Shown piece after piece: positions 11,032-23,140 of a stretch of DNA of 64,000 bases. The DNA is from Adiantum capillus-veneris (Eukaryota; Streptophyta; Polypodiopsida; Polypodiales; Pteridaceae): positions 69,806,372 through 69,870,371 of the forward strand of contig CM043953.1 in NCBI GenBank assembly GCA_014529385.2. The letters are read 5' to 3'. The translations under genes were made by a program, and so were the position numbers. Position 1 is the stretch's first letter. Every line of letters starts with the position of its first letter. Under the pieces are notes generated by a model. The model saw only the letters and a program-made list of their open reading frames with translations. It had not been told where the DNA came from and searched no databases.

Positions 11032-12274
11032 TCACAAAAGTATCCCCAAGGCACACATATCCCTAGCATAAGCATCCGTATCTATGAGCTCCTTGTCGTT
11101 GGACTCATATATGCCAAACCCCTTCTCATCATCATAAGCATACTCATCATCACACATAACTTCATCCACGTCATAATCATGGCTATCACCACTATCCATA
11201 GCTTCTAGCATGAATTCATCAGTCTCCAAGGATACAGGTACCTGCTCTAATCCACAATCATGCTCACGGATTGGTTCAATCACTGCACATGCATTAGAAT
11301 ATAGCTTCAAAATAGGCTCCACATCCAACAAATCCACAAAACGGCTCTCAACCTTGCCCTCTTCCATAATTTCCAAGGAACTAGTATCCAAAGATATATG
11401 TTCATCGTCAATAAACTCAACCTCACACTCACATGAGACTCACATATGGAATCACAAGGTACACAAGTAGCCAATGCATCCTCTTCAAGACTTTCAATCT
11501 TGTATCCAAAGCATTACTCACCTCTTTAGGCTCTTCCATAAACCAGTCAACCTGCAAGACCTCTTTACCCCTCACAATAGATCCTGGGAAGAAACAAGAA
11601 ACATCATAGGATAGGCTACTTTTCACCGGCTTAGGCTTAACCTCATCTTGCATGTCAAATCCATCTTGCACATGTGTACCTATATTGATACCATGCTCGT
11701 CAAGACGCTTAATCTTCAATTTTTTGTGCTTTGTAATGCGTACTGCATCTTCAAAAGACTTGGGCCTCTTCAACTCAACCTCAAACCACAACCAAGGTGA
11801 CAAACCATCAACAAAAGAACTTTTCTTCAATGAACAAGGGTGTGTCTCATCCTTAAGAGCAACACACCAACGAGTCCATAAGCCTGTAAAAACTTGTATA
11901 TAGGCATCAACACCTTGATAAGAACCTTGCTTAAGAGCATTGAGCTCATTCCATAATGCATTTGTATCGTCAAAAACCTGGAAATGCTCTAAAAAAGATT
12001 CTATAAACTTGTCAAGACTCAAACCATTAGAAGAAGCTACTGCTTCTTTAGCTTCCAAATCCATGAACCAAACACGGGCCTCATCTTTCAAAAGGAATTC
12101 AAATAGCCTCAAAATATTCTCTTCATCACACATATCATTGCTTATGCATGCCACATCTACTTGCTCCAAAAAGTCTTCCACATCTTCATCACTTCTTCCA
12201 TGAAATTCCAGATAAGAGAAAGCCATGGCTACCCAAGTTTCAATGCTTTGAGAACCCCTTATAAATAGGTGCAA
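11032..12274 (-). pseudogene. Gag-like protein of element B
   Basis: The frame at 12274-11429 (281 codons) matches a retrotransposon Gag domain: ETWVAMAFSYLEFHGRSDED, EENILRLFEFLLKDEARVWF and QGSYQGVDAYIQVFTGLW. After a frameshift, the frame at 11391-11032 is strongly acidic (DSGDSHDYDVDEVMCDDEYA) with no zinc knuckle. No protease, polymerase or integrase follows. Either the element depends on an autonomous partner or the rest was lost. The upstream start at 12274 follows a long leader. Confidence 0.7.
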
Positions 12275-13254
12275 GAACCCAAAACTTTTGATTGACTTAG
12301 TCCCTAGAAACTTGAATGGAGCTCAATCTTTAGAAAAGGATGAACACATGCACATCAAATGAGTTTTCATAGTTAATCATCGGAATTATAACAGGCAAAG
12401 GAGATTCCAGTATCTCTCTTAATCTTCTTGGCCCAAACATAAAGGCTATGTGATGCTAGTAAAAAATCTTCCTGTCCACATAAACATTTATCTGGATTAT
12501 TTGTGCAAAATGAAAAGGAGTGAACTGAGGTCCATCGTGATTATCAATTAGAAGCCATCCATGTAGCTCCCAAGAAAACATACTTGACTAATTACCCTCT
12601 GATTTTTCTAGAATTTCAATAGCATAACAACATAGTGGCTCAAAAGACCAAAAAACCAGCCATCACAACTTGGAAAAAATTTGGTAGAGTTCCCCAGAAT
12701 TAGAGCAGTAAAAACCCAACATATCAAATGTATATGTACTCATAACATGTGAACAATGGTATCCAAGCATTAAGTATGAATCACTAGTACATAGCCTATG
12801 ATGAGATCACAAAAAGGGTGCTCCAGCCACCTGTATCACCGAAAGGATCTCACACTTGAGAATCCCCCAGCTCAATAAAACCTCACCACAACCCTCTCAC
12901 AAAGGTTTATGCAAATATCATATAGTCAAGTCTCAAAAATAACTATCTTCCAGACCAAGTCTCAAAAATGGTTGGGACTGCCAAGTAAAAGCAAGTATGG
13001 ATCCACAAATGCGTACAATAGCAGTATCCACAAGTAACGTGCAATACAAGATAATGCACTCAAATAGGCGCCAAATGATGCATACCCACGACAACTATAA
13101 CTGACTTCCACTTGCCAGTATATCAGTCTACTCCAGCTACCTGTACCTATGTGAATCACCTGTACCTGTACTTGTAACCTATAACCTATAACCTATAACT
13201 TGTGATATGTAATGTGCAACCTGTAATCCTGAAGTTGAAGGTACTCGAAGAAGA
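12275..13254 (-). other. Leader region of element B, no gene seen
   Basis: This lies between the primer-binding site and gag. I see no long frame or known motif. A short tandem run of ACCTATA units occurs at about 13177-13196. Confidence 0.45.
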
Positions 13255-13272
13255 TCCTCCGTGGGGGCGCCA
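13255..13272 (-). other. Primer-binding site of element B
   Basis: On the minus strand the sequence is TGGCGCCCCCACGGAGGA, beginning six bases inside the 5' LTR end. The TGG start and GC-rich body fit pairing with a tRNA 3' end. I cannot name the tRNA with confidence. Confidence 0.6.
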
Positions 13273-13278
13273 AAAGAA

Positions 13279-13340
13279 TGTGAGCGGGATAGAAACACAC
13301 ACTTTGCCTCTATAATTGCACAAAACACACTCTTGGGATG

Positions 13341-13381
<41 letters not shown>

Positions 13382-14479
13382 AACACACACACACACACAC
13401 ACACACTATGGGGCACCACTCGGCTTACACAATCCACCTGGCCGACGGGGAACACACCAATGGAGTGAGAAGAGAGAGACTATCCATTTGCCCACTCAAC
13501 ACAGGCACACATACACACACACACACACACACAAACACACACATAAATTATCTCAAAGAAAGAAGATTTTTGATGCTTAGATACAATTGAGCTTGGGTCG
13601 ACACCAATGGGGCAAATAGCTCACACCATATGGATGAAATACGCTAGATACAATCACAAATTTGAGTAGAGGCTTCGCTCACAAGAGAAACTTACACAGA
13701 CAAATTAGAAAGAAACAACAAGGAATTTGAAAAAATGGACAGTGTCATTGCATCTGGAATGGCCAAAAACCGCAGTCTACAATATCGAAGTGCTCAAATC
13801 GGAGCTCGGATGAGCAGTTTATGGCCAAAACACGCTCCAAAAACAGCAATAACGGAGTTGTGGTTGTTCCTCCTCTTCTCTCCACGTTTTGTTGATTTTC
13901 TTCTCTAGTTTTTTAGTGTCCACACTTCAATTTATCCCTTGGGCACCTTTTTGATTGACCTCAAACAGACCCCGAACAGGCCAAAAATTGGCCATGCAGT
14001 GCGTTTTTGTCACCCTTCTACATCCATTCACACACATGACACTCAGCTTTTCTCAATAATGCATCCTGCAATCATGCAAAGTGGCCCCAAAATATAGTTC
14101 TCATGATGACCTTTTTGCATGATTCATCTCACAAGAAAACACCCACGTTGTGTCCTCACTTATCCACGTGCAAGTCTTGATCCCATTCGTCCTCCTGACG
14201 CCACTGGATGTCATCTGACGCACCAGCTTACCTCATGGCGTTTTTCCGCTGGTAGCGTCCTTGAGAAGTTTTACGCTCTACCAACTCCTCATTATTATAG
14301 AAAAACAGACTGATATTGGTGATGATGAAATTTGATGTACTACGTACACGTTGTCCTACCTATACACATGTGGGCCCCACATAACCACCTGGCTCTGGAA
14401 AATGGGCAATTTTTTATTTGATGCACCATGCATGTGTATGTACATATGCTCAAGAACTTCTTCCAAAAAACTCCTCACT
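13279..14479 (-). repeat. 5' LTR of element B
   Basis: About 1.2 kb, starting TGTGAGCGGG and ending CTCACT where CTCACA is expected. It contains (CA)n tracts at about 13342-13407 and 13509-13545. The portion from 13647 on is shared with the 3' LTR; the first 370 bp has no partner in this window. Confidence 0.7.
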
Positions 14480-15850
14480 ACGTATAATGTCTGCTGCTGA
14501 AAATTTGCAATTTTCTCACACGGATCTCTTACAGATGTATTCTTTTAAGCCCAACAACACCCAACCATGTTCAATCAAACATTGATTCTTGTTTATTGCA
14601 ATTATCTTTGTAAATTCACTTCTTAAGAATGCAAATGCAAACAAAAAAACAAGCAAATCTATTCTGTGATAGTTAGCTCTAGATCCCAACCACAAGTTCT
14701 ACTTACCTAACTACTACACATCCTTTGGGGTTTTTGTATTCATGAGTAGAAAAACACTTTACTGCCACACACAGACTAGTTTACACTTTCAACACCTCAC
14801 AAATTGCTCACTCCCTAACTACACTAGCTACAACAAAACTGTCAAACATCGATGACCTGGCAAGCCGTATGCCCACTCACACCTCTCTACAATCTCAAAA
14901 GTCCTACCGTCGGATTCTACCTAAAGTAAAGTAATAAATTTTTTGCAAAGCAAAGAGACTTTTACCTTGTAGGATTGGTCTAAGTTCAACTACCTAGGGC
15001 TCTCATCCGAGGCGTATCAGTGCCAATGTTGGCGGATACGCCACGAGCGGACGCTAGCATAGCAAGAACAAAACCAATAGCTCTATGCCAGTCAAGGACG
15101 AAGCTTAACCCGTAGGCACATGGAAACAAGAAGATGGATTTCAATCACCTACTTGACCTTCTAAGACAATCTATACTCAAGGAAAACAAATCTAGATGTC
15201 CTATGCACTTGTGAATACAACTCAACCTACAACGCTCATGCTATCCAAAACTAGAGCAAACTCATTTGAAAAGTCACGAAACTCATAGGAAACACTTTTC
15301 TCATGAAGAGGTCATTACCCTATGAACTTTAACTTGATATGCAACAATCGCGTATAAAAACAGGTAGCAAAATGCAGGTCACCACTTTTTGATTTGTATG
15401 ATCCTAATTTGTAGATCTACTTGCCGTGAACCCACAGGCCGTCGAGCTTTTCGATCGAGATTGCTCGACAAATTTTTTGGCCTTTCCATTGAGCTTCGAT
15501 ATTTGGCATTGGATGTCAGAATCCAATTTTGATATTCTTGCTTATTTATTTTGGCTTTTGTTAGCCTTTATTAGCAAAAATTGAAAGAAATTAATCAAAC
15601 TACTCATAAAAAATCCATACCACACTCCAAAATACTAAAACACTTCTAATGTTGATATTTGACCATACTTTTTTGAGTTGCTCCATTTTGATCATGTTTT
15701 GGCCTAAAGACACACAATACAAGTAAACATTACACTATTTTTGGCTTTTTGATGTGCATGTACAATATATATGCACCTAGAGGTTATCATATTACGTTCC
15801 CATTCATCTTGTTATTAGCACATATCATCTAGCTTTTATCATAAAAAATT
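14480..15850. other. Gene-free stretch, possible 3' LTR of element C
   Basis: No coding sequence is seen. It occupies the place where the 3' LTR of element C should be, and has AT-rich terminal sequence in the style of 380-1066 beside element A. No second copy is present to define its ends, so the LTR assignment is a guess from position. Confidence 0.25.
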
Positions 15851-16019
15851 GCATGTTAGCACACAATTACTTCAAAACATTTCCCCTTTTTCTCTTCTAG
15901 ATTCATACGCTTGGTTCCACATTCATATGCTTGGTTCCACATTCAGAATGTCTCCCCACCTCCTTGCTCAAGCCCGCCGGGACTATAGAGTATTGTTTGA
16001 GTTATGCAATGCATGGGCT

Positions 16020-16594
16020 ATGAATTCATGTCTATGCATAGTCATGATTGGCCCTATCATGTCATTGAGGTCAATGCATGTAAACACACTACGCGGTGCA
16101 AGAGGACGGTCTTGAGTCTTGTACCCAAGGGTTTTTGATAGCCATGTATCTTGTGTTGGAGCTCTCCTGAAGAATAACCTTGTAGCAATTGATCTTGTTC
16201 CATATTTTTGTGATATACACGGTCCACTGCATGATGACTAAAATCCATGGTCACCATTATGGAGGATGGCTTCATTTTTGGTACCCACTTGTACCTGATT
16301 TCTTTCAGTGTTTCCTTGACAACCATTTTACAACATTCTTTGGTCATGATTTTTGGTTTGTGCTTAGATTTCCAAACCCACTTTGCTGTTTGTAATGGTG
16401 GTCTCCGTTGTTGAGGTGGGTAGGATTGGTTCGCAATAGGCTTGTTGGCGATGTGTAGTAGCTTTTTTAGGTACCCAGATTTGATGAGTATGATTGATGA
16501 GTTGACTTTTGGGTATCCAAATTTTCCTAGTTCCCTGCATGGTATGACTATAAGAAGAAGGCTTTGACAAAGGATCATTTGTAATTGTATTCAA
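16020..16594 (-). pseudogene. Post-integrase tryptophan-motif region of element C
   Basis: Two overlapping minus frames (16594-16364 and 16578-16057) carry RKIWIPKSQL, HQIWVPKKATT, AKWVWKSKHKPK and RYKWVPKMKPSS. These are repeated W-V/I-P-K type motifs within about 120 codons. The start MQGTRKIWIPK parallels MQGVKQIWVHK in element A. Nucleotide similarity to A continues at the downstream end (about 16020-16140). A frameshift separates the motif groups. The function is unknown. Confidence 0.55.
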
Positions 16595-16689
16595 TGACTT
16601 TGTTGCCTAGAAATTGCCAAGAGCTTCTTTCCATTCTTCCTTGTTGCTATATGCAAATGATACCTTAAGATGTCCTCCTTTAAGTGTAA

Positions 16690-17045
16690 GCTCTAGAATT
16701 TTGGTATCTCAATCTTGAACTGCTTTATAGGTTTGCATCCATGGAACTCCCAAGATAAAGTCTTTCCTCATATGCTCATCAGCTATACATACAAAAGTAT
16801 TTGGGCAAGAGATTCCATGAACCATGACATTCAAAAACAATTGTTGCATTCTTTAAGGATGGCTCAACAATACTAAAGTGGTTGAGTAGTTGCCATCATC
16901 TGTTAAGTAGAATAGCAAATGGCATTTACTGTAGCACCTATATTTACTAAGGCCTTGACCATGTAATTGTCTTTCAAATTCACTTTGATGTGAACATCAA
17001 GACGATCCAACCACTCGTCATCAGTTTCAACTTCATCCTTTGTTA
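16690..17045 (-). pseudogene. Second retropepsin-like domain of element C
   Basis: The minus strand reads ETDDEWLDRLDVHIKV, then VKALVNIGATVNAICYS, then, after stops and a frame change, VMVHGISCPNTFVCIADEHM and ILGVPWMQTYKAV. The order and residues match the domain in element A at 1780-2140. The catalytic D-T-G position reads N-I-G here. Two independent copies in the same post-integrase position suggest an inherited arrangement and not a chance insertion. Confidence 0.55.
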
Positions 17046-17117
17046 GGAGTTGAATTTAAAGGGTATTGAGGGTAGAGCTTGATGAATAGGTTGTCTTGCC
17101 GCTTTTCATTTCAAAAC

Positions 17118-17420
17118 TCAAGTGCGTGCTTCCTCCTGGGCATCCTCAATCACCTGTTGTCTTTTAAGCTTTCTTTTCTTTGCTGCATGCATTCTTTTCA
17201 TAAGATCATTAGTCAAGGGTACATGGTATTTGTAGAGTCTACATCCACTAATCCAATTTTCCATGATTTCTCCATCCAAGGTAGCTAGTTTGATGGCACC
17301 ACTTAGTGAAACATCTTCAATGACAAAAGGACCATGTCCTTTTTTCTTGAACTTGGGTATATGTTGTTTCAAGGAGTACACTCGAACCAAATGCCCTGGT
17401 TTGAAAACTTTATTCAACAA
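17118..17420 (-). pseudogene. Integrase C-terminal domain (element C)
   Basis: This 100-codon frame has FKPGHLVRVYSLKQHIPKFK and GPFVIEDVSLSGAIKLATLD, the small beta-barrel seen at the end of gypsy integrases, then NWISGCRLYKYHVP and a basic KKRKLKRQQVIEDAQ tail. It probably mediates DNA or chromatin binding. It is followed by the second protease-like domain after a frame break. Confidence 0.75.
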
Positions 17421-17657
17421 ATGTGAGTCAAAAATCTATTTTTGTTTTTGTTTTTGTGTATAGATATGGGCAATGGCTGCTAATTGTTGTTCATCTAGCT
17501 GTTCTAAGTCCTCAAGTCATTTTGACAGCTTGTGCCTCAACCATTCCAACTTGGGTGCAGCTCTGGGAGTAGGTAATAAGAATTCCATTGATAGTATTGC
17601 ATCCAAGCCATAGACAAGGTTAGAAGGAGTAGTGTTCAAGGTTATTTTGAATGAACC

Positions 17658-18130
17658 TCAGTATGCCCACAAGTCTAAATGAAGATGCATCTTCCAGTTT
17701 GTTCTTCTTGAACTAACAATCTTAGTTACTATAGAGCTCATAATTTTGTTTGTATGTTTTACTTGACCATTTTCCTGGGGATGATAGGGTGCACATTTGT
17801 TATGGATTACCATGAACTCATTTAGTAAGTGTTGTATCACCTCATTGAGGAAATGCAATCCACAATGACTTACAAGCTCAAGAGAAAGTATGTACCTAGT
17901 GAATATACATGTGTACATGAATGCAACAGTAGTTCTAGCATCGTGCTTCTTAGTGGCTCGTGCCTTGGTCCATCTGGTTAAGTAATACGTAGCCACAATA
18001 ATATATTGAGCCTAATTTTTGTAATCCGGTGGTTTTATCGAACCCACAACGTCTATACCCCACTTAGAAAATGTGCGTGCTCCCATCATAGGTCACAGTG
18101 GAACACTATCAGTTTGTGTTGGCATCTGTG
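17658..18130 (-). pseudogene. Integrase catalytic core (element C), catalytic residues lost
   Basis: The frame at 17996-17658 aligns closely with the core of element A. The first acidic site (KWGIDVVGSI) survives upstream at about 18060. The second site reads VSHCGLHF where A has VTDRGTHF, and the third reads NGQVKHTNKI where A has NGQTEHTNKI. Two of the three DDE residues are therefore replaced, and the enzyme could not work. Confidence 0.8.
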
Positions 18131-18334
18131 CTTGTTGACATGCATCCTGGGGGGGGTCACTTAATAATTATGTGATTCTCATGTGAATGCAGCAGAAGGG
18201 TTTATTATATTTTACTTTTTCTCACATTTGCACATACAGAAGGGTACATAAAAATGTAGTTGGGAAAAACATTTACAGATTGAATATAAAAAGGCTATTT
18301 TTTTATTTACCAAAAATTGACCAAAGAAGAAGTT

Positions 18335-18733
18335 TTAGAAATAATCCTTGAACACACGTGATATACATAATTTATAAATAGTGACACCCCCTGGACCCAA
18401 GCATGCATTGCATCGTCGAACAAACTCTTTGGCATTGACAAACAATGATGTCCACCAGATGTCTGCCATCAATATACCTTTGGTTGTGGTTTCATGAGAG
18501 AAGTTACCCCCTGGTAGACCTGCATGTGCTTGCTCCAGAATAGAAAGATACTCATCTTCATTGACACAAAGTCTAAGTTGTTGGTCTTTCCCCTGTTGAT
18601 AGAGTTCATTCCCAATTATTGCATAGTTGAATGCTTCAATATCTATTGCACTCAATCTCCTTTTACACATATCTTTTTGAAATATTCTTTTAGTCAAATA
18701 TTCTTCTAGGTATCTACTCCATTGTGGTGTCAC
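18335..18733 (-). pseudogene. Integrase zinc-binding domain and linker (element C)
   Basis: The minus frame has LRLCVNEDEYLSILEQAHAG, LPGGNFSHETTTKGILMADI and EFVRRCNACLGPGG. This is the HHCC zinc-binding region upstream of the core. The second histidine of the H-x3/4-H pair appears as asparagine (GGNFS against GGHFS in A). Sequence at 18140-18330, downstream in the element, looks like an insertion or junk with no domain. Confidence 0.65.
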
Positions 18734-18989
18734 TCAAATCTAAAAGAATGTGGCATAGGATATGGGCGCTCTTTCTTTACATTGAGAGCAATCATTCACA
18801 TAATGATGAACATCTCACTTCATGGTAGGCCAATAAACTCCTCACCAAGTCAGCCGTCGTAAGGTTTGATCTCCTTCAAAATGCAGACCCTGAGCTTGAC
18901 TCAAGTAGGCATCTTGCTCCTCAAGATTAATGCACATTAGTAGGATTCCATCCTTGTTTTTGTGATACAATCTTCCAGCCAGTAATTGA

Positions 18990-19330
18990 TATATGCCAGA
19001 TTACTCAATCAATTGTGGTCTATTAGGGATAGGTATTTGGGAATCTACTTGTGCTATGGTCATTAAGGATACAAGATCTTACAACCATCATGGATCCATT
19101 TCTACAAAAAATAGATACGCATCTGGTAAATTATCATCTACCCCTTTGGGTAATTTCCTTCTGGGGAGTCTTGATAGATGATCTACTCTTTGGTGTGTTG
19201 CATTTTTTTACAATCATTGTGAAGTCAAATTCAAGTAAGATGATGAACTATCTCAGTATCCTTCATGTTGATAGCCATTTTTGGCTATGTGTATTTGTCA
19301 TAGTGAGGTACCTGAGCCTACGAAAAGCAC
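18990..19330 (-). pseudogene. RNase H end fragment (element C)
   Basis: Broken minus-strand frames match 3743-4099 of element A (region of the LLDAYLFFVEM and RWLENMVSL motifs). The similarity stops near 19330, marking the truncation point of C. Confidence 0.5.
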
Positions 19331-22300
19331 CCAAACAATGTGGCTATCCCTAATTTTTCATTATACATAGGCATGTGTGAGTTAGGTGACTTTTCCCATA
19401 TCTTCTTAAAAATCCTCCGCTAGCTGGTCATTGGGCTAGTTGATCCAAAAAAATAACTTTTTTAAGCAATAAAAATATATTATTTCCATTTGTGTGTAGA
19501 TATTTCCTTGTATATGATGTAGGAGTATAAGGATTTTATTATATTTTTTTGGTACTTATTTGAGTAATTTTATCTAGGTGTGCATTATTTGCCTAAGCAT
19601 GCTATGTACATTGACTCATTGCTACCATAATTCTATTACTATTGTATATTCTCTCTATTCTATAACTAAACCTTCTCATCCAAGCCTCTCTAAATCTTGG
19701 CATGAATCCACTTCACAAAAAAATCTTTCACCTCGTCATTCCCTTATATTAAATTACCATTTTCTACATGCATTTTTATCACTTCTTGTAAATAGGCCTA
19801 CATCAATAAAAACAAATAAGGACCCCCTCGTTTACTTCCATATATTTTCATACACATATATATGTGACACTATTTTAGATTCCATGAATTGTTTATAGAT
19901 TGATCTATTTTTTTCATAATATCCATATATCATATTTGTGAATAATCATAATCCATGCGTATTTTCAAAATCTCATAAATCTATTAGTCATTTTCTCATG
20001 CAAGGAGGGGCTCATTCTTGGAGGATTATGAAAATTCAACAAAAGAGGGGCCAATGAAGACTTTTGTAGGAGGAAAAAGAAGGAATTTTGGTGGGATTTT
20101 TGGCATTCACCCTTCCACTCCAAATTTGAGGAAGTGGTCAAAATCAAACATTTAGCTTACAATTTGAATAATCATCTCAAAAGGTTTCATAATTTTTGGA
20201 GCTACCGCCGGTGAGAGAGGATCTTTTTAGTGGACCCCAGTCTATGCACTTTTTCTCACAAGTCACCCTAGTCTTCTCTGACCTTTCTTCACACTTCCAT
20301 ACACACACACACACACACACACACTCATTTTTCTATTCCCCTCTCTCAAGCCTTCCCCTTCCATGTTTTGTCTCACCCTCTTCACCATTAACCTCCCCTC
20401 TCACATCCATAGCTCTCATATGAACTCTACATGTACGTACACCATCTCTATGCCTCTCCCTATTACCTCTGGGTTACTTACCTCTTCTCTTTATAGATAA
20501 AATTTGCTTTCATCATGTTTTTAAACCTTTGTAACAATGACCTAGGAAGAGAAGAAGAAGAAGATGATCGGAAGCCATTTTTGAGAACCTACATAAGTCC
20601 AAAATTTATTCAAAGTTTCACCATCACAAGGATTCCCTCTCTTCACTTCCTTCAACCATCCTCCTCATTCTACCCATTGTAAATATAGATTTTTAGTGAT
20701 TTCTAACACTAGCTACTAACCTATTAACACAAAACATCCATTGACCTAACCTTAAAAGGCACCTCATCTCAATACATGTACATAGTAAAAACTCTCTCTC
20801 TATCTCTCCTTCATTAACTCTCTCATTTCACCCTATCTACAATCAATAAATTCCTTTCTCTTGAGCCCACATTCATGAGTCAAGCAAACAAAGAAGGCCC
20901 ACTATATTTTGATACGAAAAAAAGATCATACTCTTGATTTGATTAGCTTGTAAATTATAATTACCAACAATCTTAATGAGGGGTATCTAACCTATGAATA
21001 GCCCCCTTTCCTTCTTGTAAATCATCTCCAATATCTCACAAAGCACCCAAACACTCTATACGTGAGGAGAGATTTAGGTGTAGTCATTGCCTTGTGAGAT
21101 TCACACTTGGTGTGAGAGAAGCTTTGATGCTACACATTACAAAGTGAGAGAGTGTGAGTGCTCTATCTCAATCCACTATTGGACATGCTCTTCCACTATC
21201 TATAATTGAGGTTTTGGTGCTTCAAAGGCGTGCTTGGCTTTAGAATATTTTTCCTACCAATTGTGTAAAGTTCTTTGGCAAATGCAAGGTGACTTGTATC
21301 TTTTAAGTTATGACATTTGAGCTTGCTTGAGAAAGTGATTAGTGTGTTTTCATTGCCAAGTTCTAGATCATTGTAAGAGGGTATGGTGGTGAGAGGTGTC
21401 CCACAACCTTAAGACATTGTGTGTGTTGTGGTGCCATTTAGCATTCACTAAGCATTGGGTTAGTTTTGTACAAGATCTACATAGCACGATAACCAACCAT
21501 CTCCATTTGCAAGTCACAAACAAGGTATTATGCAAGTTCTATTCCTCTCTCCTTCTCTCCTCTTTTTTTTAGTCCTCTCCTGCTCCATTTGGTGTGTGTC
21601 TTGGTCTGAGATTGATTGTGTGTTGTTTTTGCACCTGCTCTTTTTTGTAATAAAATCTCTTTAGCATCCTAGTTTGCATCCCATAACTAGGTGGTTCCCC
21701 TACATTTCTTTGGCTATGGTTGTTTTATTGTTCTCTCTTTCGTGTTGTTGTCCCAGTTCCAATTGAGTAGCACAAGAACCTTGAGGGTATTTTAGAGGTT
21801 GCCTCTCTTGTTGCCCGTCCCAGACCGCCTGAATTTTTGTGACCTCACTGAGGAGAGCTTGGTGTCTGTTGATTTTTTCATATTGCATGAATGCTTTACC
21901 ATAATCAAGTGAGTTGCATGAATTATGAAAACTTGTATGACCCGTTTTTTTCCCATTGCAAGGCAAAATGTGCATATCATTGTTGGCAATAATTTAGAGT
22001 TTCAACAAGTAGTTTGTAGAATTTTGGGCCCTCTTAGGTTAGAATTTTAATCATTAGGGTCATGCATAGAACATGGATAATGGTCTAAGAATAGATGTTT
22101 TTCCCTTCCATTTCACTCCGCACATTAGAATAAGCTATATGTTAGTCATGTATGCAAGCATTCTCTCACACCTCCACCAAGATTTTCTTAGTTTGTGGTC
22201 TCTCATGTACATTTTCTTGGATGGGTCTACTTTGACTCATGATTTACTCAAAAGAATTCCACAGACTACTATGTAATTCAATGAAAGAGATAGAGTTTTC

Positions 22301-23140
22301 CCTCAAGTCGGACTTTTAATAAGCAACCTTTATTGCGGGGGGGGGGGCAAGGGGAGAGACTTGATCAAGAAACTCGACAATTGATTTGACAGTTTGTAGT
22401 GTTTTCCATACCTATTTTCATGAGCTTTCTACACCAAGCCTAGATCATGAGCTAGAGGAGAGAAAAGTGTCATGCCGTCTTAAACTACTTTAGAGATTCA
22501 ACCTAAAAAGTAAAGTTAGGAAACTAGAGAATGAATGGTAAGGAAATTGATATATCAAAGAAAAACTCGTTTAGGTTCATCAGAGGATGACATCTAGAAG
22601 GATGGACTGTAATTGAATATTTTGTCTCTACTTGGATTATATAATGGGCCTTTATGGCCATGGCCATGAAGTTGACTTTATGAGATGACCTTTTGTGCAT
22701 GTGGAGAGCTCAAGGAGGTCACCTTAAAAATTATCTTTTCACGTGAGTTCAACAAAACGGTATTTAAAGTTCCTAAAACTTACAGAAATATACATACAGA
22801 AGGATACTTCTTTTTCAAATCTAAAAAGAAAACATATATTTTTTTTAATGGGTACATTATATTCCTACAAAGATTCACAAATAAGGGGCTTAACAATCAT
22901 GTCTTGAACGCACATGTAAATGTTGCAATTAGTAGAAAGATTCCTTTTCAACAACGTATGGTGTTCCTAGGGTAGGAAAAATTCCCGCATCACCAAGCCC
23001 TATGATCCTTTCTCTTCTTGACTATTATATATCACTTGATGTGCATATTTTTATTTTGTTGTAATTTAGCAAACATTGTTGAGTAGATATTTTTAGGACA
23101 TCAAAAAAAAGAAGTTTATTGTCACTTTGAAATTTATTCA
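19331..23140. other. Gene-poor stretch, possible LTR and leader of gypsy D
   Basis: No reliable coding sequence is present over 3.8 kb. It contains (CA)n at about 20299-20325 and a run of 11 G at 22337-22347. Its position just upstream of the D gag start suggests some of it is the D 5' LTR and leader, but no paired LTR exists in the window and no primer-binding site was found. Confidence 0.3.

Larger units (their letters stand above)
9812..14479 (-). mobile_element. Non-autonomous LTR retrotransposon B (LTR-gag-LTR)
   Basis: Two direct copies of a long repeat (9812-10668 and about 13647-14479) flank a minus-strand internal region with a gag-like gene and no pol. The 5' LTR starts TGTGAG at 13279, and the 3' LTR ends CTCACA at 10668, the expected inverted ends. 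A primer-binding-type TGGCGCC site lies just inside the 5' LTR and a purine-rich tract just inside the 3' LTR. The 3' LTR lacks the segment equivalent to 13279-13646. The layout fits gag-only (TR-GAG type) elements mobilised in trans. Confidence 0.75.
14480..19330 (-). mobile_element. Ty3/gypsy element C (truncated relative of A)
   Basis: Minus-strand fragments in order are the RNase H end, integrase zinc-binding domain, core and tail, a second protease-like domain, then a tryptophan-motif region. The order and many motifs match element A. Gag, the first protease and reverse transcriptase are missing beyond about 19330, so this is a 5'-truncated copy. It is more diverged and more damaged than A. 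Confidence 0.75.
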
